DNA of 50,409 nucleotides, from the NCBI GenBank assembly GCA_024224815.1, contig JAAENC010000801.1, positions 1 through 50,409 of the forward strand, given 5' to 3'. The notes under the pieces were generated by a model. It had not been told where the DNA came from and did no database searches. It saw only the letters and a program-made list of their open reading frames with translations. Position numbers and translations under genes: made by a program. The DNA comes from Chloroflexota bacterium (GTDB lineage: Bacteria; Chloroflexota; Anaerolineae; Anaerolineales; Villigracilaceae). Positions 15,664 to 25,043 of the stretch are shown in pieces. Positions within the stretch are counted from its first letter, which is position 1; every line of letters starts with the position of its first letter.

Positions 15664-15807
15664 CGAAAGCTGGAAAATAAAAAAGAGTTTTCTCTCATCC
15701 TGGAGTGCGTTGCACCAACTTCGGTAAGAAGATTCTGATCGATAAGTATTTTGCCTATCGAAGAGTAGATTTTTGTTGTTTCTGTGAACGAATGGTGGAA
15801 AATAAAA
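15656..15807 (+). repeat. direct repeat pair, 27 bp
   Basis: The segment at 15656-15682 recurs at 15781-15807 with two mismatches (both begin TCTGTGAACGAA and end TGGAAAATAAAA). The 98 bases between include AGTGCGTTGCAC, which resembles the ends of the dispersed repeat. The first copy overlaps the PP2C promoter. Confidence 0.6.
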
Positions 15808-15821
15808 CATGAAAATCACTC

Positions 15822-15850
15822 TTGACGACATTAAATAAGCCCACTATAAT
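15822..15850 (+). promoter_or_regulatory. promoter for rpmF
   Basis: TTGACG (15822-15827) and TATAAT (15845-15850) are separated by 17 bases, close to consensus. They stand 65 bases upstream of the rpmF start, which has its own AAGGAG site. Confidence 0.8.
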
Positions 15851-15915
15851 CAGCCCGCTTGTTTAGAGAAGATAAATCGGGCAACGCCCGATTCTTGTAT
15901 TAAGGAGAAAGTAGC

Positions 15916-16104
15916 ATGACCCCGTTGCCAAAACGTAAAATTTCTAAAGGTCGCCGCGATCGCCGCCGCGCCCACGACGCTCTCAAAGCCCGCAATCTGA
16001 GCACTTGTTCAAATTGTGATGCAGCCCGCTTGCCGCATACCATTTGCCCAGAATGTGGCTTCTACAGAGGTCGAGAAGTTATTGAAGTTAGCAATAACAA
16101 CTAA
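15916..16104 (+). CDS. rpmF: 50S ribosomal protein L32
   Basis: This 62-residue protein shows the L32 pattern: a basic N terminus ('PLPKRKISKGRRDRRRAHDA') followed by a four-cysteine zinc ribbon, Cys31-x2-Cys34 and Cys44-x2-Cys47 ('CSNCDAARLPHTICPECG'). L32 is a structural protein of the large ribosomal subunit. This is the zinc-binding form. AAGGAG lies eight bases before the ATG. A strong promoter and its own terminator flank it. The order rpmF then a fatty-acid synthesis gene is a common bacterial arrangement. Confidence 0.97.
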   Translation: MTPLPKRKISKGRRDRRRAHDALKARNLSTCSNCDAARLPHTICPECGFYRGREVIEVSNNN

Positions 16105-16120
16105 ATAATCTGACCTATTC

Positions 16121-16149
16121 AAAAGAGCCGAGACTATAACGGCTCTTTT
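16121..16149 (+). terminator. terminator after rpmF
   Basis: A ten-base stem AAAAGAGCCG / CGGCTCTTTT with a nine-base loop lies just after the rpmF stop and before fabD. Some read-through into fabD is likely, since no separate fabD promoter stands out. Confidence 0.7.
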
Positions 16150-16177
16150 GTGTTTTAAGGGCAGATAGGAGAAAAAA

Positions 16178-17119
16178 ATGAAACTTGATCCACAAAAAAC
16201 AGCCTTCCTTTTTCCAGGGCAAGGCTCTCAATTTCTTGGGATGGGGCACAGCCTCGCAGAAAAATATCCCATTGCGCAAGACACCTTTGATGAAGCCGAC
16301 CAAATTTTAGGATTCCCCCTCTCTCAAATTATGTGGGAAGATGCGGATGCCCTCAACGACACAGCCAACACCCAACCGGCTCTCTTCGTCCACTCTGTTG
16401 CTGCGCGGAGAGTATTCTCTCGCCTCGCCCCCGAATTTGAACCTGCTTCCGTTGGTGGACATTCTCTCGGCGAATTAACAGCTCTCACTGTGGCAGGCTC
16501 CCTTTCATTTAGCGATGGTCTGCGCCTCGTGCGCAAACGCGGCGAACTGATGCGCCACGCGGGGGAAATTGCGCCAGGTGGAATGGCCGCCATTCTCGGC
16601 GTAGATATCCCTGCTCTGGAAAATATATGCGCAGAAGCCAGCAATGAAAATGAGATCGTGCAAGTTGCAAATGATAATTGCCCCGGGCAAATTGTTGTTT
16701 CCGGGTCAAAACCTGCTTTAGAGCGTGCGCTTGTCTTGGCAAAAGATGCTGGGGCGCGGCGTGCTGTGCCTTTGGCGGTTAGTATTGCGCCACATTCTGC
16801 GTTGATGAGCGCAATTCAACGCGAATTTGATGAAGCACTGGCAAATGTTGATATAGCGGAAGCAAGCCTAAAAGTGGTCGGTAACGTGGGGGCGAAGCCC
16901 TTATCCACAATAGAAGAAATCAAGGCAGATTTGAGTGCCCAGCTTACATCCCGTGTTCGTTGGACAGAGACGATCCAATATATGATCTCGCAAGATGTGG
17001 AAACTTTTCTTGAGTTGGGTAGCCGAAATGTACTGACGGGATTGCTTAGGCGGATTGATCGCGGCGTGAAAGGCATTCCACTTGGGGAAGAAAAAGATTT
17101 CGAAAAGATGTTTTCGTAG
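16178..17119 (+). CDS. fabD: malonyl-CoA:ACP transacylase
   Basis: This 313-residue protein transfers malonyl from CoA to acyl carrier protein, loading fatty-acid synthesis. Family motifs are 'AFLFPGQGSQFLGMG' at the N terminus, the nucleophile elbow 'GGHSLGELTAL' with Ser near residue 95, 'GGMAAILGVD', and the catalytic His in 'VSIAPHSALM' near residue 205. 'FLELGSRNVLTGLLRRID' closes the fold. The length is typical. An AGGAG site precedes ATG 16178. No other fab genes are adjacent in this window. Confidence 0.96.
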   Translation: MKLDPQKTAFLFPGQGSQFLGMGHSLAEKYPIAQDTFDEADQILGFPLSQIMWEDADALNDTANTQPALFVHSVAARRVFSRLAPEFEPASVGGHSLGELTALTVAGSLSFSDGLRLVRKRGELMRHAGEIAPGGMAAILGVDIPALENICAEASNENEIVQVANDNCPGQIVVSGSKPALERALVLAKDAGARRAVPLAVSIAPHSALMSAIQREFDEALANVDIAEASLKVVGNVGAKPLSTIEEIKADLSAQLTSRVRWTETIQYMISQDVETFLELGSRNVLTGLLRRIDRGVKGIPLGEEKDFEKMFS

Positions 17120-17206
17120 CATGTTCCTGTAAGGTTTTTGCAAAGTCTTAGTAATGATTTTGCAATGGGAAAGGGGGATAAATTTTGTATACTGTAAATA
17201 AATAGA

Positions 17207-17290
17207 TAATGGCAAACTCAATGAAAGTTGAGGGCGCAAAGCTATGGGTCTAAAGCTGAATTTTTCAGCCATGATCGCCAAGCCGCCTGT
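17207..17290 (+). promoter_or_regulatory. cyclic di-GMP-I (GEMM-I) riboswitch
   Basis: The segment contains the GEMM-I consensus blocks in order. GGCAAACTC begins near 17211, followed by a stem closed by a GNRA-type loop (CTCAA-TGAAA-GTTGAG). Next come GGCGCAAAGC, GGGTCTAAAG, a second hairpin (GCTGAATTTTTCAGC), then CATGATCGCCAAGCC. These are the ligand-binding and tetraloop-receptor elements of the class. It sits between fabD and the WxL-like genes and is followed by an intrinsic terminator, so ligand binding probably controls read-through. A TATACT box at 17188-17193 may be the -10; no good -35 is visible. Confidence 0.92.
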
Positions 17291-17305
17291 TGACGATACG
17301 ATTTT

Positions 17306-17347
17306 AAAGCACGTGGTTTGGACTCTGTTCAACCGCGTGCTTTTTTT
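17306..17347 (+). terminator. riboswitch expression-platform terminator
   Basis: A 13-bp stem (17306-17318 with 17331-17343, 12-base loop, one G-U pair) runs into seven T (17341-17347). It lies 16 bases after the aptamer and 63 bases before the first WxL-like start, as expected for a transcriptional on/off switch. Confidence 0.88.
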
Positions 17348-17410
17348 GTGCGACTTGGTGGAGTTCTTTGAAAGATGAATTGGTCTTTTCTCGATAAGGA
17401 GAGTAGTATT

Positions 17411-17968
17411 TTGAAAAAGAAAGTCTTAGCTTTTACTTTGGTCTTGATCCTGTTGGCAGTCAGCGCTGTTGCTGTTGCTGCTGAGACAGGGACTGTTACA
17501 ATCACAGGTGGAACGCTCTCTGTGACTGCAGCAGATGTAACTTTGAGTGGCGTAACCTTGGATGGAACAGATAAAACTTCAACAAGTGCATCTGGGGCCA
17601 ATTCTTGGTCTGCTTCTGATGCACGAGGCACTGGCGCTGGATGGAACTTAACCATTGGCGCAACAGATTTCTCAGATGGCGCAGGTAAAACAATTGATAT
17701 TGCTCAGGCAGATTCTGAGTTCAAAATTCAATTGCTGGATGCCAATGTGACCGTGACGGCTGGCAATACAAAGCCAGTTTCTTCTGTGACGACATTAAGT
17801 CCTATCCCAGACACTGGATCACTAAAATTCCTTTCGGCAGCAACCGATACAGGAATGGGAACGTACGCAATTGCCCCTAATTTTGAGCTGGAGGTTCCGG
17901 CAGAGACCTATGTTGGATCAGGAACTTACACTTCTACGATCACAGTTACGGCGGCTACCGGCCCATAA
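17411..17968 (+). CDS. WxL-like surface protein 1
   Basis: From TTG 17411 this is a 185-residue secreted protein. The TTG is preceded by AAGGAG at good spacing; the in-frame ATG at 17375 has no such site and would extend the signal peptide artificially. The signal peptide (KKKVLAFTLVLILLAVSA region) ends near AAA. The mature part is Thr/Ser/Gly-rich and beta-strand-like. It contains 'AGWNLTIGATDFSDG', which resembles the first WxL motif (W-N-L-T-V). Its C terminus 'TYTSTITVTAATGP' stands where Gram-positive WxL domains have the second motif. It is a paralogue of the next gene and probably a cell-surface adhesin or coat subunit controlled by c-di-GMP. Confidence 0.8.
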   Translation: MKKKVLAFTLVLILLAVSAVAVAAETGTVTITGGTLSVTAADVTLSGVTLDGTDKTSTSASGANSWSASDARGTGAGWNLTIGATDFSDGAGKTIDIAQADSEFKIQLLDANVTVTAGNTKPVSSVTTLSPIPDTGSLKFLSAATDTGMGTYAIAPNFELEVPAETYVGSGTYTSTITVTAATGP

Positions 17969-17987
17969 GGTTTTGAAGAGTTGATTT

Positions 17988-18494
17988 ATGAAAAGAATGA
18001 GGAGTGTGTGGTTAGCAGTTTTTACGGCATTGATTTTCATCGGCCTGTTGACTACACACTCTTCAGCTTTAACTATCTTAACTTCTGCGCTTAGTTTTCC
18101 TGGTGTTTTTCTGAATGGCTACGATCAAAGTGTTTTAGGGGTAACAAGTGCTTGGCAAGTAGATGCAACAAGTGAAGCAGGCGGGTGGAATGCAGCAATT
18201 TCAGCAACAGAATTCACAAATGGTTTTGGGGGTGTGATTTCTGTATCTAACTTTGAATTTCGCCTTGCAGATGCAAATATAAGTTTGGTTTCGGGTGACC
18301 CGGTATTGCCAAACTCTACACAAACAAGCTATACGCCTTTGAGTGGGACAGCTTTAAAGTTTATCTCAGCAGCAAGTGGAACAGGTGATGGCGTTTATGA
18401 TTTTCTCCCTGAATTTCGCTTGACAGTTCCGGCTGAAACTTATGTCGGGAGCTATACAAGCACGATCACTGTTTCGGTAAATACCGGTCCTTAA
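17988..18494 (+). CDS. WxL-like surface protein 2
   Basis: This 168-residue protein has a signal peptide (about residues 1-27, 'WLAVFTALIFIGLLTTHSSA'). Its mature region is homologous to the preceding gene: both have 'GGWNAAISATEFTNGFGGVI'-type and 'VPAETYVGSYTSTITV' segments and end in TGP. The WN motif is kept (GGWNAAI), while the second WxL is replaced by YTSTITV. It lies 19 bases after gene 1 and just before the DUF916-like gene, so all three are probably one transcript. Export and surface location are inferred from the signal peptide and family resemblance. Confidence 0.78.
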   Translation: MKRMRSVWLAVFTALIFIGLLTTHSSALTILTSALSFPGVFLNGYDQSVLGVTSAWQVDATSEAGGWNAAISATEFTNGFGGVISVSNFEFRLADANISLVSGDPVLPNSTQTSYTPLSGTALKFISAASGTGDGVYDFLPEFRLTVPAETYVGSYTSTITVSVNTGP

Positions 18495-18511
18495 TAAAAG
18501 GAGATATGACA

Positions 18512-19612
18512 ATGAAGAAGTTAAAAAATATAAATATTGTTCTGGTTTTTGTCATGCTAATGTTAATAACTGTCGTTGTGCCTGCGGCGGCCCAGTCGTC
18601 GGCAGAGGTTTCCTTTGGAATCAGACCAACGAAAGCATTGGAAGGGGAAAAGGAAACCTTTTCTTATTTTTCTTATCGAGTTTCCCCAGGAAGTATATTC
18701 AATGATGAAGCATTGGTTTTAAATGATGGAAACGAGACTGTAATTTTAAAACTATATGTTGCGGATGGTTTAACGGCAATAAATGGTGGAACTGATTTCT
18801 CTAAAGAAGGAGAAGAGTCTTCAGGAATAAGTCGAGGAACCCATTCGTGGATATCGTTATCTGAAACCGAAGTTGTGCTTGCTCCAGGTGAAGAAAAGCT
18901 AATTCCTTTTCAGGTTAGCATTCCTGCAGATGCAAGTGCTGGTCAATATATTGCCGGGCTAATTGCTCAAGCGGTGCCTGAAGACCAGAATTTAAGCTCG
19001 GAAGAAACTTCTTCTGCAGAAGGAGAAGCCCAATTTGCGGTAAAACTTATCCGCCGAGTTGGTGTAGCTGTAGTGATGAATGTACCTGGAGAGCAAGTAG
19101 CTTCATTAAATATTGACGACATTTCCCTGTATCGACAAGATGAAGCCGGAACAACCTTCTCGATTCAGCTTAGAAATGGCGGAAATACTTTTATGCAGTC
19201 AAAAGGTTTTTTCATTGTGACAGATAGAAATGCCGAGCGAATAATCACAACTATTCCGCTAAATTTTGATACGATACTCCCAGGAGATAAGGCAACCTTT
19301 TACGTGCCTCAAGCAGCTCGATTTGCAGATGGAAAATATCTCCTTTCTGTTGTTCTGGATTATGAAGGGCAAAGGGCCATTCTTGAGGGTATTGGGATGA
19401 ATATCAAGAACGGACAACCTGAGCTTGAAGGGCAAATGTTGAATAATCTTTTTGCTCCAGAAGAAATAGAGGTCTTCTTTGAAAAGGAAGAAAAGAGCGA
19501 AGGTTTTCTTTGGACGACAATAGCTATACTCTCTTTTATTTTGGCTCTTTTTGTTGGTTGGTTTGTTTACCGGTCTGGAGGTAAAAAAGAAGAAGCTGAT
19601 CCAATATTTTAA
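18512..19612 (+). CDS. DUF916/WxL-interacting-type membrane protein
   Basis: This protein of about 366 residues has a signal peptide ('INIVLVFVMLMLITVVVPAA'), two strand-rich domains and one C-terminal membrane helix ('TTIAILSFILALFVGWFVY') before a charged tail. The N-terminal domain ('FGIRPTKALEGEKETFSYFS', then 'LAPGEEKLIPFQVSIPADAS' and 'AGQYIAGLIAQAVPE') matches the layout of WxL-locus proteins (DUF916 peptidoglycan-binding plus DUF3324). I chose ATG 18512 over 18506 because AAAGGAG at 18497-18503 is then properly spaced. In WxL systems this component anchors WxL proteins to the wall, which fits its place as the last gene here. Confidence 0.82.
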   Translation: MKKLKNINIVLVFVMLMLITVVVPAAAQSSAEVSFGIRPTKALEGEKETFSYFSYRVSPGSIFNDEALVLNDGNETVILKLYVADGLTAINGGTDFSKEGEESSGISRGTHSWISLSETEVVLAPGEEKLIPFQVSIPADASAGQYIAGLIAQAVPEDQNLSSEETSSAEGEAQFAVKLIRRVGVAVVMNVPGEQVASLNIDDISLYRQDEAGTTFSIQLRNGGNTFMQSKGFFIVTDRNAERIITTIPLNFDTILPGDKATFYVPQAARFADGKYLLSVVLDYEGQRAILEGIGMNIKNGQPELEGQMLNNLFAPEEIEVFFEKEEKSEGFLWTTIAILSFILALFVGWFVYRSGGKKEEADPIF

Positions 19613-19665
19613 CCTTTTGATTTTTTGCAAGAAAGGAACTGCAAAAAAATCATTTATGCAAGCTA

Positions 19666-19696
19666 AAAAGAATCACCACATTGGTGGTTCTTTTTT
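19666..19696 (+). terminator. terminator after the WxL-like operon
   Basis: Stem AAAAGAATCACC / GGTGGTTCTTTT (one G-U pair) is followed by a run of T, 54 bases after the stop at 19612. Confidence 0.75.
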
Positions 19697-19746
19697 CTTG
19701 GTAAAATACTTTCCTCTGAATCATTGTCTAGTTTAAGGAGCGTATC

Positions 19747-20235
19747 ATGGACGCAATAAGTCATCGTATTAAAAAGGTTGCTGAAAGTGTTTTAGAAAAT
19801 GAAGCGTTGATCGGCAGTCTGGATAGATCAGCGGCTGATGTTTTACAAGGATGGGGTGTGAAACACGCAACCCGTGCTGCCGAAGATACGCATAGCTTAG
19901 ATGATGAGAGCGCAGAAAAGGCTATGTACCCGCAATTAAAAGCATCTCGTCGCTTATTGCGAGCAATTCGTGTCTGGCTGGAGCATGAAAAAGAAGCAAC
20001 AGCAGAAGAACGGCAAAAACTTTGGGCAAAGGTTGAAAAACGCGCACAAGGTCTTTATGGTGATGCGATTTCTCTCCCCTCACCAAGTCAATTTTCTGGA
20101 AAAAGACCAGTTGAATTCATAGAAAATTTGAGAGAATGGCTGGAAGGGGATACTCAGGAAGCTGAAGTTGAGAAGAACGCTAAAAAAGATAAGAAAAAGA
20201 AAAAAGGCTTTTTTCAATCTCTTTTTGGACGATAG
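19747..20235 (+). CDS. hypothetical cytoplasmic helical protein
   Basis: This 162-residue protein has no signal or membrane segment. It is mostly charged helix. Its middle ('MYPQLKASRRLLRAIRVWLE') looks amphipathic, and it has a lysine-rich tail ('KKDKKKKKGFFQSLFGR'). The tail with FFQSLFGR may bind membranes or nucleic acid. A clear AAGGAG site precedes the ATG. The next gene encodes a phospholipase D-like protein 50 bases downstream, possibly co-transcribed. I do not recognise a family. Confidence 0.75.
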   Translation: MDAISHRIKKVAESVLENEALIGSLDRSAADVLQGWGVKHATRAAEDTHSLDDESAEKAMYPQLKASRRLLRAIRVWLEHEKEATAEERQKLWAKVEKRAQGLYGDAISLPSPSQFSGKRPVEFIENLREWLEGDTQEAEVEKNAKKDKKKKKGFFQSLFGR

Positions 20236-20285
20236 AATAGTCTTGGATTTATCAAATATAGTTATGTGAAAACAGGAGCGCTAGC

Positions 20286-21494
20286 ATGGCAGCAAGCAGA
20301 AAGAAATCAAAACAGTCTCAAGTTACAACGATCCTTTTGGTTGGTGTAATTATTCTGGGGGGCTATTATATGTTCACGGGGAACGATCCGCTTGGTTTGT
20401 TTACAGAAGTAGTGACCCCTACTCCTGCTGGACAGATAGAAACGCCTCTGGCGCTTCCGCCTACGCCCGTGCCGCAGGTTGATACCGCTGCCAAAAGTGA
20501 TTGGTGGGAAGTCTACTTTGCGGATTGGCAGAATAAAAACGACCCTGATAATTATGCAGGCACAATAGAAGAAGAAATTATCAAAAAGATCGACGCTGCG
20601 CAAGAATCGATCCATATTGCCTCCTTTGAATTTGATCTCACCCCCGTTGCCGATGCGCTCATTCGTGCCCACGACCGTGGTGTGGATATTCGTTGGGTTA
20701 CAGATGACGAGCATGGTCTGGAAGCAGATGAAGAACCCGGCCACGGTCAATTTGAGATGCTCGAAGACGAAGGGATTGAAATCAGGGACGATCAACGCGG
20801 TGCGTTAATGCATAATAAGTTTTGGATATTTGATCGCGAAATAGTCTGGACAGGTTCCACAAACATCACAAAGAATGGCATTTTCAAACAGGATAATAAC
20901 GTAATCGTTATCCATTCACCTGCTTTGGCTGAAATTTACGAGCGCGAATTTGATGAAATGTGGAATGGCGAATTTGGCCCACGCTCGACATCAACGATTG
21001 AAGATCAAAGTGTTACGGTGCATGGAACAGATATTCACGTTCTTTTTTCTGCCGAAGATGAGGCGATGGACTATATTTTGCCTTATTTGGCAAATGCAGA
21101 GAGCAGCATCCGATTTATGGCGTTTTCCTTTACCTACGACAATATGGAAGATGTGATCACCGATCGCTTTGAAAATGGTGTCGATGTCGCGGGTGTTTTT
21201 GAGAAAGTTGGCAGTAGCACAGTCTATAGCGAACTTGGTGATATGTATTGCTCAAAAATGAAAGTGCGCCGTGATGGAAACGGCGGTTTCTTGCACCACA
21301 AAGTCGTTATTGTAGATGAGCGTATTGTTATCACAGGATCGCTCAACTTCTCCGACAACGCGAACGACAGCAACGACGAAAACGTCATCATCGTTGATAA
21401 TGCCGATATTGCGAAACTCTATTTAGAAGAATTTGAACGTGTTTGGGAAGTTGCCAACGACGTAGAGCCTGGTAAATTTGACTGCGAAGAATAA
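20286..21494 (+). CDS. phospholipase D-like protein, membrane anchored
   Basis: This 402-residue protein has one N-terminal membrane helix (about residues 14-32) and a Pro/Thr-rich linker ('EVVTPTPAGQIETPLALPPT'). Two PLD/HKD catalytic motifs follow: 'HNKFWIFDREIVWTGSTN' (near residue 177) and 'HHKVVIVDERIVITGSLNFS' (near residue 338). Two HKD motifs make one active site in the PLD superfamily, which includes phosphodiesterases and nucleases. The second motif is followed by 'NDSNDENVIII', typical of the Nuc/PLD group. Probable location is the outer face of the membrane. The substrate (DNA or phospholipid) cannot be told. A terminator follows directly. Confidence 0.88.
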   Translation: MAASRKKSKQSQVTTILLVGVIILGGYYMFTGNDPLGLFTEVVTPTPAGQIETPLALPPTPVPQVDTAAKSDWWEVYFADWQNKNDPDNYAGTIEEEIIKKIDAAQESIHIASFEFDLTPVADALIRAHDRGVDIRWVTDDEHGLEADEEPGHGQFEMLEDEGIEIRDDQRGALMHNKFWIFDREIVWTGSTNITKNGIFKQDNNVIVIHSPALAEIYEREFDEMWNGEFGPRSTSTIEDQSVTVHGTDIHVLFSAEDEAMDYILPYLANAESSIRFMAFSFTYDNMEDVITDRFENGVDVAGVFEKVGSSTVYSELGDMYCSKMKVRRDGNGGFLHHKVVIVDERIVITGSLNFSDNANDSNDENVIIVDNADIAKLYLEEFERVWEVANDVEPGKFDCEE

Positions 21495-21514
21495 AGAAGC
21501 AAATATTTTAATTA

Positions 21515-21548
21515 AAAACAGTCGCCTTTCAAAAAGGTGACTGTTTTT
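21515..21548. terminator. bidirectional terminator between PLD gene and tyrA
   Basis: The stem AAAACAGTCGCCTTT / AAAGGTGACTGTTTT (one G-U pair) is flanked by A-run and T-run, so it can end both the plus-strand PLD gene and the minus-strand aro operon. Confidence 0.8.
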
Positions 21549-21576
21549 TGTACCGAGCGAACGAAAATCTTCTCGT

Positions 21577-22437
21577 TTATGCCCTCCGCATCATCTCTTC
21601 GCGTTTGGCTTTGCTCGCATCTAGCAAAAGGGTCAAGTTTTCTTCATCATCGGCCTTCATCAGCGTCAGAATTTCGTCAATTTCAGCTTTCACGGCTTCC
21701 AGCGCGGCAATCGTATTTTCGGCGTTTGTCATCACCATCGAGAGCATCATGCTCGTCGGCGTGGCAGAGAGTCGTGTCGCGCTCGAAAAGCCACCCGCCT
21801 TCAGTTTTGAGAGATCCGTTTCTGTGGCGTGCATTAATGCAACCGCCAGCAAATGTGGAGCGTGGCTGGTTTTTGCCAGCATTTGGTCGTGTTTTACGGC
21901 ATCTATCCAGAGCGAATTTGCGCCAATTACTTCTACCAATTGCGTCAGCAAAGATTTCGTCCGCGTCGATGTTCGTTCGACGGGTGTGAGCGTGTAGGTC
22001 GCGTCGTAGAGCATCTCTTTTTCGGCGTTGCAGATGCCCAATTTCTCTTTACCGCAGATAGGATGACCACCGATCACGTCAAAATTGGATGGAAGGGATT
22101 CAAGCGCACGCATGATCTTTACCTTCGTCGACGTAACATCCGTGACGATTAACTTGCTTCCGTTATGGATGCTGGGGAGCGTAGCAATAATCTCTAGTGC
22201 GGTAGAAACGGGCGTGGCGAGAATCAGGATATCTGCTTGGGGCAGGATTTCGCGGAGATCTGTTGAAGCCGAATCTACAATTTCTTTGGCCTCAGCAAGT
22301 TGACACACGAGCGAATCGATATCTGATCCCAGAATTTTTTTGCAATGACCGCGTAATCCCATTGCGATGGATGCGCCCATCAATCCTAATCCGAGAATGG
22401 CGATATTTTGGTCTTTTAAAGAGTTGCTTTCTTCCAT
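21577..22437 (-). CDS. tyrA: prephenate dehydrogenase
   Basis: This 286-residue enzyme makes 4-hydroxyphenylpyruvate from prephenate with NAD(P)+, the tyrosine branch. The N-terminal Rossmann motif is 'IAILGLGLMGASIAMGL' (residues ~12-28). Family features include 'VTDVTSTKVKIMRALES', 'GGHPICGKEKLG' (catalytic His region) and 'DQMLAKTSHAPHLLAVALM'. There is no ACT domain, so feedback by tyrosine at the enzyme level is less likely. It is the last gene of the aroH-aroF-aroF-tyrA series, separated from aroF by a 104-base structured spacer. Confidence 0.94.
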   Translation of the reverse strand: MEESNSLKDQNIAILGLGLMGASIAMGLRGHCKKILGSDIDSLVCQLAEAKEIVDSASTDLREILPQADILILATPVSTALEIIATLPSIHNGSKLIVTDVTSTKVKIMRALESLPSNFDVIGGHPICGKEKLGICNAEKEMLYDATYTLTPVERTSTRTKSLLTQLVEVIGANSLWIDAVKHDQMLAKTSHAPHLLAVALMHATETDLSKLKAGGFSSATRLSATPTSMMLSMVMTNAENTIAALEAVKAEIDEILTLMKADDEENLTLLLDASKAKREEMMRRA

Positions 22438-22454
22438 AGTTTTTATATGATTTT

Positions 22455-22526
22455 GCGAGGCGGCTTTATCGCCGAAGCAATCTCTTCGGTGATGAGACTG
22501 CCACGGCGCAAATGCGTGCGCCTCGC
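22455..22526 (-). other. structured spacer between aroF and tyrA
   Basis: Outer arms GCGAGGCG (22455-22462) and CGCCTCGC (22519-22526) enclose an inner stem CGCCGAAG / CTTCGGTG (22470-22477 with 22484-22491). There is no T-run. It may be an mRNA-processing or stabilising element, or a repeat. tyrA could be co-transcribed through it. Confidence 0.45.
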
Positions 22527-22541
22527 AGAATCAACCTATAT

Positions 22542-23576
22542 TTATTGAAGCGGATTGGTGGAGATATTCTCCACTTTAAGAGCTTCGGCGATAGCGTTAA
22601 CCTGTTTGACAAGGGTCTTGAAGCGCTTGGGTTTGAGCGATTGCGCACCATCAGAGAGAGCTTGAGTAGGGTCAGGGTGAACTTCGACGATAATGCCGTC
22701 TGCGCCAGCGGCAATGCCCGAGCGGGCGAGGGCGGAGACATATTCCCAATGCCCTGTGCTATGGCTGGGGTCGAGCATAACGGGCAGATGGGTGTGTGCC
22801 TGCAAAACGGGGATAGCGTTAATATCTGTTGTGTTACGGGTCGCGGTCTCAAAGGTGCGGATGCCACGCTCGCAGAGAATCACATTTTGATTGCCTTTAG
22901 AGAGGATATATTCGGCGGCCATCAAAAAATCGCTGATGGTGGCGCTCATCCCGCGTTTGAGCAAAATAGTACGTTGGGTTTGTCCAACAGCTTTAAGCAG
23001 CGCATAATTTTGCATATTGCGTGCGCCAATTTGTAAAACTTCGGCATAATCAGCGACGAGGGGAACGAGCTCGGGGGCAGTCACTTCGGTGACGATGGGT
23101 AAACCTGTTAAATCGCGGGCTTCAGCGAGGAGTTTTAAGCCTTCTTCGCCCATTCCCTGAAATGAATAAGGGGAAGTGCGCGGTTTGAATGCACCGCCGC
23201 GTAGTGCGTGCGCGCCAGCATCTTTTACAGATTGAGCGGATTCTAAAATCTGCTCACGGCTTTCTACCGCGCAGGGGCCACCAATGATGATGGGTTTTCC
23301 ATTGCCAATCACATTCTCCCCAACAGGGACAAGTGTATTTTCGGGATAAAACTCACGCGAGGCAAGTTTATAGGGCTTTGAGATAGGAATAACGCTGGCT
23401 ACGCCGGGTAAACGGATGAAAGCGGTCGCTTCTACAGGACGGCCATCACCAACAACGCCGATCACATTGCGCTCTGCACCGGAGATTTGGTGCGGGGTCA
23501 GCTCTAAGGCTTTAACACGCTCATGGACGTGTTTTACTTCTTCGGGTGTTGCGGTGGTTTTCATTATGATCATCAT
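22542..23576 (-). CDS. aroF: 3-deoxy-7-phosphoheptulonate synthase (copy 1)
   Basis: This 344-residue DAHP synthase condenses PEP and erythrose 4-phosphate, the first step of the shikimate pathway. It is the type with an N-terminal ferredoxin-like (ACT-like) regulatory domain of about 65 residues, followed by the (beta/alpha)8 barrel, as in Thermotoga and Bacillus-type enzymes. Motifs include '[13 protein letters not shown]', '[18 protein letters not shown]', '[10 protein letters not shown]', '[13 protein letters not shown]' and '[10 protein letters not shown]'. It is a tandem paralogue of the next upstream gene, highly similar along its length. The two starts are also alike ('MMIIM'). It lies 34 bases downstream of copy 2. 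Confidence 0.95.
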   Translation of the reverse strand: MMIIMKTTATPEEVKHVHERVKALELTPHQISGAERNVIGVVGDGRPVEATAFIRLPGVASVIPISKPYKLASREFYPENTLVPVGENVIGNGKPIIIGGPCAVESREQILESAQSVKDAGAHALRGGAFKPRTSPYSFQGMGEEGLKLLAEARDLTGLPIVTEVTAPELVPLVADYAEVLQIGARNMQNYALLKAVGQTQRTILLKRGMSATISDFLMAAEYILSKGNQNVILCERGIRTFETATRNTTDINAIPVLQAHTHLPVMLDPSHSTGHWEYVSALARSGIAAGADGIIVEVHPDPTQALSDGAQSLKPKRFKTLVKQVNAIAEALKVENISTNPLQ

Positions 23577-23610
23577 GGTGGAGCTCCTTTTATCTAGGGT
23601 AAATTCGGGT

Positions 23611-24645
<1,035 letters not shown>

Positions 24646-24647
24646 GA

Positions 24648-25022
24648 TTATTTCTCCTCTACTATTAAATCGGGACGTAATATTTTTGCCCCTCTAAGAT
24701 AAATATGGTTGATTTCTTTTTGTGCAAGATCGGTGTTCCATTGGATGAGTGCGCGGATGCAAAGAGGCAAAGAGCCGGGGACGGGAATTTCACGCGCGCA
24801 AAGCATCGGGACAAGATCCCAGCCAATTTGGCGGGCAGCAAGTGCGGGGTACGCTGCGACTATATCCTCCGTTACTGTAAAAAGAACATTGGCTATATCT
24901 TCAGTGCGCAGGCTGGGGTTAGCTGCCGCAATCTTTTCGAGCATTTCAATAGTGGCATCTAAAACTTCTTTTTCCGTGTCTATACTCACGGTCGTTGCGC
25001 CGCGAATTCCGCGTGTTGGCAT
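24648..25022 (-). CDS. aroH: chorismate mutase, AroH class
   Basis: From ATG 25022 this is a 124-residue monofunctional AroH-type chorismate mutase, converting chorismate to prephenate. Motifs are '[20 protein letters not shown]' at the N terminus, '[21 protein letters not shown]', '[19 protein letters not shown]' and the C-terminal '[12 protein letters not shown]'. The chosen start has a strong AAAGGAGG site; the frame is open eight codons further, but those lie over that site. It is the first structural gene of the aro operon and follows directly after the attenuator terminator. Confidence 0.94.
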   Translation of the reverse strand: MPTRGIRGATTVSIDTEKEVLDATIEMLEKIAAANPSLRTEDIANVLFTVTEDIVAAYPALAARQIGWDLVPMLCAREIPVPGSLPLCIRALIQWNTDLAQKEINHIYLRGAKILRPDLIVEEK

Positions 25023-25043
25023 AAAGCCTCCTTTGGATAAAAA

